Assembly: GCA_019261985.1 (NCBI GenBank)
Contig: JAFAQY010000102.1
Span: 1-64,000 of the forward strand
DNA: 64,000 nt
Direction: 5' to 3'
Origin: Bryobacterales bacterium
Lineage (GTDB): Bacteria; Acidobacteriota; Terriglobia; Bryobacterales; Bryobacteraceae
This document shows positions 26,236 to 35,600 of the stretch, in pieces (within the stretch, counting starts at the first letter, position 1; every line of letters begins with the position of its first letter). The translations under genes and the position numbers were made by a program. Below the pieces are notes generated by a model. That model was not told where the DNA came from. It did no database searches and was given only the letters and a program-made list of their open reading frames with translations.

Positions 26236-27252
26236 TTATCCCGCGACCTGGTACTCTTTGAGCTTTCTATAAAGCGTGGTTCGGCCTATTCCCAGCAACG
26301 CGGCAGCTAAGGCCCTATCGCCGCCGGTGACTTCGAGTGCGTGCAGAATCGCGCGCTTTTCCACCTCCGCCAGAGGAATGATAGCGGAAGAACTCACAGC
26401 TTCCGGCTTAGAAGCCGGCGGCTGCGGTACTCTCGCCGGAAAACCAGTGTGCTGTGCTCCGGCCACGGCAAATAGCGATTGAGATTTCTTCTGCGCTACG
26501 TGATTTTGAATCGAGGATGGCAGATCAACCGTGTGCACCAGAAACTCCGAGCTGAGAGCGATCATGTGCTGAACGCAATTTTCCAGCTCGCGAACGTTTC
26601 CGGGCCAATCGTACGAGAGCAGGGCATCCATTACTTCCGGTGTCAGGCTCTTACCGGCTCCGGCGCGTGCGAAAAAGTGCTCTACCAGCGCGGGTATGTC
26701 TTCTTTCCGTTCCCGTAGCGGAGCCAGACGAATCTTCGTAACATTCAGGCGAAAGAAGAGATCGCGGCGAAAGGTCCCCTTTTCCACTTCACTCGCCAGA
26801 TCCCGGTTGGTGGCAGCGATGATTCGAAAATCCGAGCGCCTTACACTTAGCGACCCGACAGGGCGAAATTCCTTTTCCTGCAAAACGCGCAAGAGCTTGG
26901 CTTGAAGGTCCAGAGGGAGCTCGCCGATCTCGTCGAAGAATGCCGTGCCTCCATTGGCCGCCTCGATCAGCCCGATCTTCGACCCGGCCGCGCCGGTGAA
27001 AGCTCCTTTCACGTGCCCGAATAGCTCACTTTCCATCAGCGGCCCAACCATCGAGGAGCAATCGATCGTCACAAATAGCCCTTGTGGGTTGCGGGCGTGG
27101 ATTTCGCGCGCCACCACTTCCTTGCCCGTTCCCGTTTCTCCAAGCAGCAGCGCCGGCCAGCGGCCATCGCCGATCTTTTCGATCAAATCCCAAATATGGC
27201 GTATGCCGGGCGATTGCCCCACCAGCACGTGCCGTGCTTCCGCAGCATGCAT
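26236..27252 (-). CDS. Sigma-54-dependent Fis family regulator without sensor domain
   Basis: A 338-residue activator made of only an AAA+ domain and a DNA-binding tail. Walker A GETGTGKE is at residues 38-45, the sigma-54 contact loop GAFTGA at 83-88 (intact), Walker B GGTAFFDEIGE at 101-111, the arginine-finger region RRDLFFRLNV near 162-171, and WPGNVREL at 216-223. The Fis-type helix-turn-helix is at 299-335. There is no receiver, PAS or GAF domain, so control must come from a partner or expression level, as in PspF. The target promoters are not evident. Confidence 0.92.
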   Translation of the reverse strand: MHAAEARHVLVGQSPGIRHIWDLIEKIGDGRWPALLLGETGTGKEVVAREIHARNPQGLFVTIDCSSMVGPLMESELFGHVKGAFTGAAGSKIGLIEAANGGTAFFDEIGELPLDLQAKLLRVLQEKEFRPVGSLSVRRSDFRIIAATNRDLASEVEKGTFRRDLFFRLNVTKIRLAPLRERKEDIPALVEHFFARAGAGKSLTPEVMDALLSYDWPGNVRELENCVQHMIALSSEFLVHTVDLPSSIQNHVAQKKSQSLFAVAGAQHTGFPARVPQPPASKPEAVSSSAIIPLAEVEKRAILHALEVTGGDRALAAALLGIGRTTLYRKLKEYQVAG

Positions 27253-27397
27253 TATTAGCTTCCGAATTTATCGTGTGTTTCCCGAATTTGTCCGTGTTTC
27301 TCAAAGATAAACGCTCGCGGGAAAGTTAACCAGTCCCCTCCAAATGGGGCGGTCTAATCGGGTGGATTACCCCAGCGTGCTTAGGAACGGCGACCGG

Positions 27398-27428
27398 ATG
27401 TACATAGTGCGATAGTATATATGTACAT
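27398..27428 (+). promoter_or_regulatory. Candidate antitoxin operator: two ATGTACAT palindromes
   Basis: The perfect octamer palindrome ATGTACAT occurs at 27398-27405 and again at 27421-27428, 23 bp apart, just before and over the antitoxin start codon. YefM/Phd-family antitoxins are known to bind palindromes with a TGTACA core, so autorepression of the toxin-antitoxin operon is likely. An AT-rich -10-like TAGTATAT lies between them. Confidence 0.6.
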
Positions 27429-27672
27429 GAAGGTCACGATTACCAAGCTACGGCAAAACCTGTTCGAATTCGTCGATCTCGCTCTGGCCGGGGAGAACAT
27501 TGAGTTCTCTTATAAGGGCAACCTTATTCGGATCGTTCCGGAACAAAAATTATCGAAACTGTCGAGAATATCCGGCGAGCCGGTGGTCGCGCCGGGAGGT
27601 CTTGGACGGGCAAGCAAAGATCTCCTTCGGGAAATGGAAGCGGAGTGGAAGAAGGATTGGGCGGAATTGTGA
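27421..27672 (+). CDS. Phd/YefM-type antitoxin
   Basis: An 83-residue protein with the N-terminal Phd fold pattern (MKVTITKLRQNLFEFVDLALAGENIEFSYKGNLIRIVPE), which forms the DNA-binding dimer, and a charged C-terminus (SKDLLREMEAEWKKDWAEL) expected to wrap around the toxin. Translation may start at 27421 or at the ATG at 27427, two codons later; the second TGTACA palindrome covers both. The stop overlaps the PIN toxin GTG start by 4 bp, the usual coupling for such pairs. Confidence 0.82.
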   Translation: MYMKVTITKLRQNLFEFVDLALAGENIEFSYKGNLIRIVPEQKLSKLSRISGEPVVAPGGLGRASKDLLREMEAEWKKDWAEL

Positions 27673-28049
27673 TCTCCTATCTCGACACCCAAATCGTCGT
27701 ATGGCTCTGCGAAGGCCAACTCAAGAAGCTAACCGATTCCGCTGCCGCGGCAATGGAAGACTATGAGCTGGTAGTCTCGCCAATCGTATTGCTTGAGTTG
27801 CAGTACTTATATGAAATCGGAAGAATTGTGCGCCAACCCCTGGCCCTGTTGAACCAGTTAGAGAACCAGCTGGGACTAGCGGTTAAGGATGGCGCTTTGG
27901 AGGTGGTTATACGGAGCGCCATGTTCGAGACCTGGACGCGCGATCCCTTTGATCGAATGATCGTCGCGCATGCCAAGTCGGACAGCGCAGCTCCCTTAAT
28001 AACTTCGGATGAAAAGATCCGGGAGCACTATAAAAAGGCCATTTGGTAA
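27669..28049 (+). CDS. PIN domain toxin (VapC-like)
   Basis: A 126-residue PIN nuclease. The start chosen is GTG at 27669 (VISYLDTQIVVW), which overlaps the antitoxin stop (GTGA); the frame is open 24 bases further up, but that part lies in the antitoxin gene. Acidic residues of the active site are in SYLDTQ, LLELQYL, RDPFDRMIVAHA and ITSDEKI. PIN toxins cleave RNA, often tRNA, when freed from the antitoxin. Length and motifs are complete, so it appears functional. It ends 4 bp before the convergent reductase gene. Confidence 0.85.
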   Translation: MISYLDTQIVVWLCEGQLKKLTDSAAAAMEDYELVVSPIVLLELQYLYEIGRIVRQPLALLNQLENQLGLAVKDGALEVVIRSAMFETWTRDPFDRMIVAHAKSDSAAPLITSDEKIREHYKKAIW

Positions 28050-28053
28050 GCTC

Positions 28054-29016
28054 TCAAATCGCCAGCAGGATTTTCCCCGCCGTCTTCCGCCCCTCCAGAT
28101 CGCGGTGCGCCTCGGCCGCTCCCGATAGCGGGTACTCCCTATCGATCCGAAGGTGAAGCTTACCTTCATCGATCCAGCGGAAGATGTCGCCTGCGCGCCA
28201 TGCTAATTCGTCGGGGATCGAAACGTGCGTGTTCAGAGTGGGGCGGGCGAGAAAGAGCGATCCCTTTTGCGTCAGATTTCGCGTATCGAACGGCTCGATT
28301 TGTCCGCTCGACACCCCAAAATGGACCATTGTGCCGCGCGGCTTCAGACAATCGAGCCCCTTCAAGAATGTCGCCTTCCCCACCGAATCGTAGACGACGT
28401 CTACACCCGCGCCGCCTGTGAGCCGCTTGACTTCGGCCACCCAGTCCTGCTGGTTGTAGAGGATCGTATCGGTAGCGCCCGCTTGGCGGGCAAGTTCCGC
28501 TTTCGCATCGCTTCCAACCGTTCCGATCACGCGCGCGCCCATCATTGTCGCGATCTGCACAAGCAGCCGCCCCGTTCCACCCGCGGCCGCGTGCACCAGC
28601 GCCGTGTGCCCCGGCGTGATGGGAAATGTCGAGTGAGTAAGATAATGCGCCGTCATACCCTGAAGCATGGCAGCAGCCGCCGTGCGGAAATCGATCGGGT
28701 CGGCAATCCGCACCAGCATGTTGGCCGGTACCGATGCATACTCGGCGTAGCTTCCCCGCACCATGGCCCAAGCAACGCGGTCTCCCGGCTTAAACCCGTC
28801 GGCGGAGGCGCGTGCGATAGTACCGGCGCCCTCCGCGCCTAAAATCGCCGGAAGCGGAATTTTGTTCACTCCGCTCCGCTGGTTTAGATCCGTGAAATTG
28901 ACGCCGGAGTAGGCGACTTTCACTAACGCTTCTCCGGCTGAAACTCCAGGTTCGGGGCAGTCGCCGAATTCCAGAACCTCCGGTCCGCCCGTCTGTTGAA
29001 CGTAAACGGCTTTCAT
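28054..29016 (-). CDS. NADPH:quinone reductase (medium-chain family)
   Basis: A 320-residue zinc-free MDR enzyme. The N-terminal GroES fold is MKAVYVQQTGGPEVLEFGDCPEPG, with AGEALVKVAYSGVNFTDLNQRSG at about residues 28-50, characteristic of the QOR subfamily, which reduces quinones with NADPH in the cytosol. The nucleotide-binding glycine motif is HAAAGGTGRLLVQIA near residue 141. The coding start lies about 37 bases downstream of an intrinsic terminator, so expression may be controlled by attenuation (see the leader RNA entry). A paralogous family member is at 7390-8364. Confidence 0.87.
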   Translation of the reverse strand: MKAVYVQQTGGPEVLEFGDCPEPGVSAGEALVKVAYSGVNFTDLNQRSGVNKIPLPAILGAEGAGTIARASADGFKPGDRVAWAMVRGSYAEYASVPANMLVRIADPIDFRTAAAAMLQGMTAHYLTHSTFPITPGHTALVHAAAGGTGRLLVQIATMMGARVIGTVGSDAKAELARQAGATDTILYNQQDWVAEVKRLTGGAGVDVVYDSVGKATFLKGLDCLKPRGTMVHFGVSSGQIEPFDTRNLTQKGSLFLARPTLNTHVSIPDELAWRAGDIFRWIDEGKLHLRIDREYPLSGAAEAHRDLEGRKTAGKILLAI

Positions 29017-29051
29017 GTCGTGATTGTGACAGAGTTTACGGGTGGGTGAAA

Positions 29052-29212
29052 CGAAAAAAGCCGGTGAGTACTCGGAGGAAGATACTCACCGGCCGGCCAC
29101 CACAACCGCGAGGTCATGGCGTGCCGAACTTTCGGGGAGACTTTAGCCGGGCAGTCGGCCAGCCTTCCCTACGGAAAGAGACGCGTTGAACCTTAAAAAG
29201 GTCACAACTGGA
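29052..29212 (-). ncRNA. Candidate structured leader or small RNA, family unknown
   Basis: On the minus strand a plausible promoter (TGTACA at 29243-29248, 17-base gap, TAACAT read from 29225-29220) is followed by about 160 bases ending in a strong intrinsic terminator. Several small hairpins are visible, including ACCTTTTTAAGGT, CCGAAAGTTCGG and GCCGACTGCCCGGC. The quinone reductase gene starts 37 bases beyond the terminator, so this could be a riboswitch-like attenuator for it or an independent small RNA. It matches no riboswitch consensus that I can recall. The rest of the gap up to 29299 shows no gene. Confidence 0.4.
29053..29093 (-). terminator. Intrinsic terminator (minus strand)
   Basis: A perfect 11-bp stem, GCCGGTGAGTA with TACTCACCGGC (29060-29070 and 29083-29093), with a 12-base loop. 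On the minus strand it is followed at once by six T residues (29054-29059). On the plus strand there is no T run, so it works in one direction only. It lies between the S1/P1 nuclease gene and the quinone reductase gene. Confidence 0.8.
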
Positions 29213-29299
29213 CAGTTTTATGTTAGCATCCTGATTTCCCGCTGTACAGAGCTAAAATTTCCCTGCCTCTGGGGATTCCGATAAGCTGTTTCTATTCTG

Positions 29300-30214
29300 T
29301 CATTTAAACTGCTCATTAAGAATGGCGGCCAACCGGAATCCAGCCAGCGCCAGTTGCCGCCGAGCTACCCTCCTGGCATCGGCGAAGTACTGTTCTGGCA
29401 AGGCAAGGGGATGCTCCCGCGAACCCGTCCCGGACCCGAAGGTGTAAACGTCGCTTTTGGCCAGCTCAAACCCCTCGCGCACCCACCGCTTGGGGTCTTT
29501 CGACACGCGGGGATGCCGGCCCCGGCGCTTCACAAATTCAGCCGTAATTTCGGCCGCGAACCGGTTAACATACGCATCGCTGGCATCCGAGCCCGCCGCA
29601 TCGTCCCACAACGCATGCAAATTCCGTCCGGGAGTGACGAAGACGTTGTTGCCGCCCGCGTCGCCCTTCGGTTGCGATTGCACGAACCGGCTGGTGCAGT
29701 GGAGCGGCTGATGGACGTCTCCCTCCAGGTGAATCAGCCAGGGCAGGTCGTAGGAGGCGACCAAATCATTACCGGGTTGATTAATCTCCTTCAGGATGCG
29801 GCGCAATTCGGTGAGCGCGTTCGGCGGCTTTACCGCCTCAAGCGCGGCGCCATCGGGCGAAAACGGAATATCGATATAGTGCCAGTTCGTGTGCCGGGCC
29901 ATGTACGGGAAGCCGGGGAGAAGCGGCGTCGGTTTGGCATTCTCGCGCGTGTCGTCGTAAAAGCGGCTGTCGCCGCGAATGACGTCCGGCCAAACGGAAG
30001 CCGCAAGAAAAGCCGCGCGGGCACGCGCTTCGGGCTCGGCAGGCGCGTCGCGGATGAAGAGCGTTGCATAGTCGGGGTGTTTTTCAAGCAGCGCGTCTAC
30101 TCGCTGCTTCGCCGCGGGCGTGAGGTGATCGTATGCGATGGCTGCAGCGATGCGATGACCCGTGGCATTCCATCCGAACACGGCTGGTGAAAGAAAGAGA
30201 AGTACCGCCAGCAT
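29300..30214 (-). CDS. S1/P1 nuclease, secreted
   Basis: A 304-residue zinc-dependent nuclease of the P1/S1 (zinc-dependent phospholipase C) fold. The ATG at 30214 gives a short signal peptide (MLAVLLFLSPAVFG) cut just before WNATGHR, so the mature protein would begin with the tryptophan whose N-terminus binds zinc in this family. Other ligands are seen in RHTNWHYIDIPF, LIHLEGDVHQPLHCTSRF and NLHALWDDA. Such enzymes degrade single-stranded nucleic acids or 3'-nucleotides outside the cytoplasm. The frame continues upstream to 30346, but through repeat DNA, so that part is not coding. Confidence 0.9.
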   Translation of the reverse strand: MLAVLLFLSPAVFGWNATGHRIAAAIAYDHLTPAAKQRVDALLEKHPDYATLFIRDAPAEPEARARAAFLAASVWPDVIRGDSRFYDDTRENAKPTPLLPGFPYMARHTNWHYIDIPFSPDGAALEAVKPPNALTELRRILKEINQPGNDLVASYDLPWLIHLEGDVHQPLHCTSRFVQSQPKGDAGGNNVFVTPGRNLHALWDDAAGSDASDAYVNRFAAEITAEFVKRRGRHPRVSKDPKRWVREGFELAKSDVYTFGSGTGSREHPLALPEQYFADARRVARRQLALAGFRLAAILNEQFK

Positions 30215-30239
30215 CGGAAACGCCGGGATAGCCTCATGG

Positions 30240-30327
30240 GTGGGGCAGCTTTTCAGGCTGCGGCGGACGTTAGTCCGCCAACTCTCGGGGCGGCCTGAAG
30301 CCCGCCGCGGGCCAATGCCTGCCCCAC
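30240..30327. repeat. GC hairpin intergenic repeat, copy 4
   Basis: An 88-bp copy bounded by GTGGGGCAG and its complement CTGCCCCAC. Inside are the hairpin GGCGGACGTTAGTCCGCC and a GGGCGGCCTGAAGCCCGCC segment. It lies between recN and the nuclease gene on the minus strand, upstream of the nuclease start. Confidence 0.75.
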
Positions 30328-30342
30328 TTTTGGTGCGTGGCC

Positions 30343-32022
30343 TCATTCGGCCGCGATCCTGATCAATTGTTCGGCATGGCGCAGCGCTTCCGGCGTAACC
30401 CGCTCGCCCGAGAGCATGCGGCCTATCTCTCGCGTCCTCGCATCCGCGTCTAATTCTTCAACAGTGGCGATGGTGCGCCCTCGGGCCGAGTGCTTTTCGA
30501 CGAAGTAATGGTGATCGGCAAACCCGGCGATCTGCGCCAAGTGTGTTACGCACAGCACTTGTGCGGTCCGGGACAGATTCTTCAGGCGGCGGCCCACGGC
30601 TTCTGCCGCGCTCCCACCCACGCCTGCGTCGACTTCATCGAACACCAGTGTCATCGGAGTTTCGCGATCTGCGGGTTTGCTCGGCCCCGCGCACGCCTTG
30701 AGGGCCAATGCCACGCGCGAGAGTTCACCGCCCGAAGCGATGCTTTCCAGCGGCTTCGGCTCCTCGCCGGGATTTGGGGCAATTAGGAATTCCACCGTGT
30801 CGGCCCCGTACTCGGACCATGCTACGGGCGCCACACGAATCTCCACGCGGGTTTTTTCCATGGCCAGCGCGGCCAGTTCGCGCTCCATCCGCTTCCCGAG
30901 TTGCGCAGCGGCTTCCTTGCGCTTTTGCGAAAGTCTTCCGGCAATGGCCTCGAACCCCGCCGCAAGCTGGGCGGTTTCCTTCTTCAGAGCCTCCCGCCGG
31001 CTGCTTGAATCCTCTACTGCCGCGAGATCGGCTTGAACCGTGGCCAAAAACGCGAGCACTTGTTCGAGCGTGGCGCCATACTTACGCTTCAGCTTCTCGA
31101 GCGCGGCGAGTCGCGATTCGATTTCCTCCAGCCTGCCAGGGTCCGCTTCAAGCTTACCCAGGTAATGATTCAGCGCGCGAGCGGCTTCGTCCACCGCAAC
31201 CGAAGCGGGGCGCAACGCGCCGATGATTTCTTCCACGCTGTTGTCGATGCGGGCAAGCTCCTCCAGGCGTTTTTCCACCGTGCCTAAAACGGTCGCGACA
31301 CTTTGCGGATCGTCGTATAAGGCCGCGTAAACCGCGGCCGAGGTTTCCTGGAGGCGTACCAGGTTGCGCAGGACCCGGCGCTCGTTTTCCAGCTCGGCGT
31401 CTTCGCCGGCTTTCGGCGCGGCGGTCTGGATCTCGTTGCGCTGAAATTGCCACACATCCGTCATGCGCAGGCGTTCCTGCTCGGTGCGGTTCAGTTGTTC
31501 GAGTTCATCGTTCGCGGCGCGCCACCGGCGATACAGCGCGGCGGTTTCCTCCACCAGCGCCTCGGCCCCGGCAAATGCATCGAGCATTTCGCGCTGCACT
31601 TGCGGAGAAAACAATTGCTGCTGATCGTGCTGCCCGTGGATATCGCCGAGGTGCGGAGCGAGAGCTTTCAGCAGAGCGGCGGTGGCGGGGCGATTTCCGA
31701 CGAACCCCCGCGACTTGCCGTTGGCGTGGATTTCGCGTTCAATAATCAGCTCGTTGCCTTCCGCGCTCACACCAGCTTCATCCAGCAGCGCAGTGAGCGC
31801 GCGCGGCGAAGCGATTTCAAAAATCCCGGAAATGCGCGCGCGATCCGCGCCCCTGCGCACCATTTCAGCCGACGCTCGCCCGCCGAAAAGCAGTCCGAGC
31901 GCATCCACTACCAGCGACTTGCCGCTACCGGTTTCGCCCGTGAGTAAGTTCAGCCCCGGATGAAAACGCACCCGCGCCCGCTCAATCACGGCGTAGTTTT
32001 CGACTACGAGTTCGACCAGCAC
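30343..32022 (-). CDS. recN: DNA repair protein RecN
   Basis: A 559-residue SMC-like ATPase of double-strand-break repair, of usual length. It has Walker A GETGSGKS at about residues 29-36, a coiled-coil arm with a central break between about residues 150 and 370, the ABC signature ASGGELSRVALALK near residue 430, and Walker B LVFDEVDAGVGG just after. RecN is cytoplasmic and gathers broken DNA ends before RecA-dependent repair. The start MLVELVVENYAVIERA is standard for the family. It is upstream of the nuclease on the same strand, with repeat copy 4 between them. Confidence 0.96.
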   Translation of the reverse strand: MLVELVVENYAVIERARVRFHPGLNLLTGETGSGKSLVVDALGLLFGGRASAEMVRRGADRARISGIFEIASPRALTALLDEAGVSAEGNELIIEREIHANGKSRGFVGNRPATAALLKALAPHLGDIHGQHDQQQLFSPQVQREMLDAFAGAEALVEETAALYRRWRAANDELEQLNRTEQERLRMTDVWQFQRNEIQTAAPKAGEDAELENERRVLRNLVRLQETSAAVYAALYDDPQSVATVLGTVEKRLEELARIDNSVEEIIGALRPASVAVDEAARALNHYLGKLEADPGRLEEIESRLAALEKLKRKYGATLEQVLAFLATVQADLAAVEDSSSRREALKKETAQLAAGFEAIAGRLSQKRKEAAAQLGKRMERELAALAMEKTRVEIRVAPVAWSEYGADTVEFLIAPNPGEEPKPLESIASGGELSRVALALKACAGPSKPADRETPMTLVFDEVDAGVGGSAAEAVGRRLKNLSRTAQVLCVTHLAQIAGFADHHYFVEKHSARGRTIATVEELDADARTREIGRMLSGERVTPEALRHAEQLIRIAAE

Positions 32023-32042
32023 CTTAAACGTCGATTATAGTT

Positions 32043-32086
32043 TGTAGGGCAGGATGCCATCCTGCGCGCGATTGCCAATCGCGCAA
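32043..32086. repeat. GC hairpin intergenic repeat, copy 5
   Basis: TGTAGGGCAGGATGCCATCC followed by TGC and the hairpin GCGCGATTGCCAATCGCGC. It is nearly identical to the left half of copy 2 (13959-14069), more than 18 kb away. It lies in the divergent gap between recN and the VOC gene. Confidence 0.75.
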
Positions 32087-32113
32087 TATAATGACCCCAA
32101 TAAGGAGACCTCC

Positions 32114-32608
32114 ATGCGCAATTGGATCGGCCGTTTGACTATCTTTGTAGCGGGCATCGGAGCCGGAGTGCTGCTCATGCAGCCCGGGGCCGCGCAGAAT
32201 CGCAATCCGGGGCTGCGCCTAAATCACGTCGGAATCTATGCGAAAGATTTCGACGAGTCGATGAGCTTCTACACGCAAACCATGGGCTTTAAGGAGGCCT
32301 TCACCATCCGGGACAACGCCGGCAAACCCACGCTCGCCTATCTTCAAATAACCAAGGATACGTTCCTCGAGATCGCCCCTTCCACCCCCGAACGGCCCGT
32401 CGGACTCAGCCATATCGGTATCTGGCCCGAAAATCTGAACGCGGCCGTCGCGGCTCTGCGGATGCGCGGAGTGAAGGTCGACGACCCACGCACCGGGTCC
32501 ACCAAGACCAGCATCACGAATGTGACCGACCCTAACGGCGTCCGGCTTGAGCTATTGGACTTCCTCGAAGGCTCGCTTCCAAAGAAAGCGATGGACGAGT
32601 GGAAGTAG
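32114..32608 (+). CDS. Exported VOC (glyoxalase-like) protein
   Basis: A 164-residue single VOC-domain protein. The ATG at 32114 follows an AAGGAG site (32102-32107) at 6 bases, which decides against the longer frame that runs through repeat DNA. The N-terminus (WIGRLTIFVAGIGAGVLLMQPGAAQ) is a signal peptide or anchor, so the domain acts outside the cytoplasm. Candidate metal-site residues are in LNHVGIY, FLEIAPS, LSHIGIW and RLELLDF. VOC enzymes include glyoxalase I, dioxygenases and binding proteins; the substrate is unknown. The stop codon is part of repeat copy 6. Confidence 0.82.
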   Translation: MRNWIGRLTIFVAGIGAGVLLMQPGAAQNRNPGLRLNHVGIYAKDFDESMSFYTQTMGFKEAFTIRDNAGKPTLAYLQITKDTFLEIAPSTPERPVGLSHIGIWPENLNAAVAALRMRGVKVDDPRTGSTKTSITNVTDPNGVRLELLDFLEGSLPKKAMDEWK

Positions 32609-32652
32609 GACAAGCTTCAGCTTGTCCCGGCCAAGCTTGAGCTTTGTCCTAC
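32605..32652. repeat. GC hairpin intergenic repeat, copy 6
   Basis: GTAGGACAAGCTTCAGCTTG continues into TCCCGG and an inverted partner ending in AGCTTTGTCCTAC. The whole 48-bp element is an inverted repeat holding two smaller hairpins, with the CTTCAGC core of the family. Its first bases form the VOC stop codon. Between convergent genes it could act as a terminator for both. Confidence 0.75.
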
Positions 32653-32674
32653 CTCAAAATGAGAACCGGGCCTA

Positions 32675-35600
32675 TTAAAACGAGAACCGGGCGATCAGCG
32701 TACCCGTCCTGGGCAGACCGCACAACGCATTCGCCGACGAACAGGTGCCGTTCACGGTAGTGGGCGCGGTCGGGATGGTATTGGTGTGAGGCGGAACGGT
32801 CGCGTTTATGGTTCCGAAGCCGCCTGTAATCTGACCCAAAGCATTGTGGCTCACCGGCGCAAGCGGGTTGGTGGTGCTCGGCACCCCCAGATACGTACGG
32901 TTGAAGATGTTCACGAACTCAGCGCGAATCTGCAAATTCACCCGCTCCGTAATACGGAAATTCCGAGCGATGTTAAAGTTTTCCTGCGGACGCCGCGCGG
33001 CGCGAAAATCGCCGTACAGCGCGTTAGTTCCCCACTGCCCGTTTTGAGGATTCACCCAGGCCGCCGGATTCAACACTTGATCGAAATAAGGATTGACGCA
33101 GTGGCAATTGAGGTCTTTCAAATACAGCGGCTGGCCGGGCACGCGCAGCATGTAACTGGTGCTGCCGTTGACCAGCGATAACGGATTCAGAGCGCCGTTG
33201 GTCACGCTCGGAGGTGTCAATGGGAATCCGCTGCCGTATTGCACAAACGCGCCGAACTGCCAGTCGCGAACCGCCCACGAAAGGGCACTCGGGTGATCGA
33301 ACAATTTCGGTACGGTGTAGACGATATTCGCGTTGAATAGGAACGGCTGATCCGTGGTTTGTAGGGTCTTCGTGGAACTATCCGGATTGAAGAAATCCTG
33401 GCGCGTATTCACCAATGCCTTCGACCACGTGAACGTAGCCGTTGCTTGCAAACCGCGCGAGAAGCGCTTGGTGCCTTTCACCTGTAGCGCGTCGTACCAG
33501 GTTTTGCCGGTGGGCGCGCCCGTCACCGCATATGCGCCGCCGAAAATACCCGCGGTCGCAAACTGCGGATAAGCTTCGAGAGCTTGTAAAACCGTTCCGT
33601 TGAAGCCCCCATACGGAAGCAGCGGATGCCCGTACTTTTGGATGACTGCCGGAGAAGTCACGACGTTAGTCAAGAAAGCGTCATCCGCCGGATTGGTATA
33701 GGGGTTCAATCCGTAGGCGGCGAAGGTAGCCGGGGAGATTTGTTGTAAAAGACCAAGATTCGCGCCCGCGCCCGTGCCGGTCCACCACACGCCGCGATTT
33801 CCCACATACGAAGCCTCCAGCACGACATTGTTGAAAAACTCGTGCTGCACGCCGATGCTCCATTGGTTCTGCCTCGGCGGGCGTCCGGCATTGCGGTCGA
33901 CCGCGGTCGGAGCGGAGTTTGTCGATCCCGGAACCGTCGGATACACGCCGGGGTCGAGGGTCGGAAATACCGGCTGCGGAATCGGTGCTCCGGTGCCAAG
34001 ACTCACGAATGGATTGATTCCGCCGGGCTGATTGATTCCTACCAGCGGGGGCGAAATGTTCAGATCCGGAACAAACCCGTATACCAGGCCCCACCCTCCG
34101 CGAATTACCGTCTTGGGAGTGATTTGATACGCGCCTCCAATGCGGGGGCCAATCGCATACGGATAATTATTCGCATACGAGCAATGGCACGTCGCGCCAT
34201 AGATCGTCGCTCCCGGCCGTCCACCAGCCGACGGATTGGGCGTATTAATCCCGAGGAATCCCGCGCGGCCGTAAGTTTCCGTTTGAACCGTACCGTAGTC
34301 CCAACGCACGCCATAGTTGAACGTCAGCTTGCGCGAAACTTTCCAGGAGTCCTGAGCAAACAGAGACCACTGCTGTTTTCCCAAATGGTAATCCGCGGGA
34401 GCGCTCTGCTGGATGCTGTTGTAATCGCCCAGCAGGAAGCTCGCATATCCGAAGCCGATCGATTGCCCGGCCAGATTCAGACCGCCGAGCGGCAGCGATG
34501 TTGCATTCGTTCCAGTGCTCAGCAGCACCGCCCCGAATGGGCGCTGCACGCTGCCCTGGAGATATCCTTCCATGCCGAACTTATACGTGTGATTTTCCTT
34601 CACCCAGGTTGTGTTCGCGTTGAAGGTCGGCATCTCCTGCGGAATAGGGTGCCCTTGAATGCCTATCGCAGTGCCCACCGATTGCATGCCTCCCAAAGCC
34701 GCCTGCGGCCCAGTGGTCGCGACCATGCCCGATACGTAGGGGAAGTTGCGATTCTGCTCGAATCCCGAAAGGCCAAGCTGCTGCTGAGCGTTGAAGGTCA
34801 AATAGGGCGCGTCATCGTATCCGCGGATTTGATTGTAGCCGCCGCCGAGGTGTAGCAGAACTGTGGGCGTTATCGTGTAATCGAAATTCAGCGCGGTAAT
34901 CCAATAATGAAAAAACGTGCCGCGGGCATTCGTAATTTCGGGAGGCAATCCGTCCGCATTCCCGTTCGGAGTCGAGTACTGACTATCGGTAACCGTGCGC
35001 GACCAGTACCAGGACAGCTTGGCCTTGCTGCCGATCGAGTGGTCGATCTTCAACGCGGGAATAATCGTGTTCCGATTGCTGGAGTTGGACCCCGAGCCGT
35101 TTTGCGTGAGGCTGTTGCTCGTCGGCAGCGGAAAGAGCGATTGAATTTTCAACGACACCGGATCCAGCCGGTTTGCCGGAATGATGTTTCCGGCGAATGG
35201 GAGCGCGGTTCCGTTGGCCGGGTTGCGCGTAAGCGGATCGTAAATCTCGTTGGCGTAAATCGGGTTGCCGTTCGCATCTTTGGCCAGTGGCGCAGTGGGA
35301 ATCCCAAGCTGCGCGCAAAGGCTGCAGGTCCCGTTCGGCGAAATGGCGCTGAAATCGCCGCTGCGATATGCCGCGTTCGGCAGAGTCAGCGGGAAAGTGA
35401 TGTTGGAGCTCTCTAAAAACTGTTCCCAGTTAAAGAAGAAGAAGGTCCGGTCATGGCCGTTGTAAATTTTGGGGATCACCACCGGGCCGCCGAGCGTGCC
35501 GCCGTAATCGTTGCGGCGGTTCCGCGGACGAAATTTGTTCCCCGCCGGATCGAGAGTAAACGGATATGCGGCATTCAGGTCTTCATTGACGAAGTAATTA

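Noticed and set aside
29052-29212. Cobalamin, c-di-GMP-I or 6S RNA identity for the candidate leader RNA
   Set aside because: A GGGAAGGC word and a box-like AGCCGGGCAGTCGGCC are present, but the order and partners of the known consensus elements do not fit; no long rod as in 6S RNA.
29354-30190. 278-codon plus-strand frame opposite the S1/P1 nuclease
   Set aside because: Antisense to a gene with all zinc ligands and a signal peptide; no recognisable features of its own.
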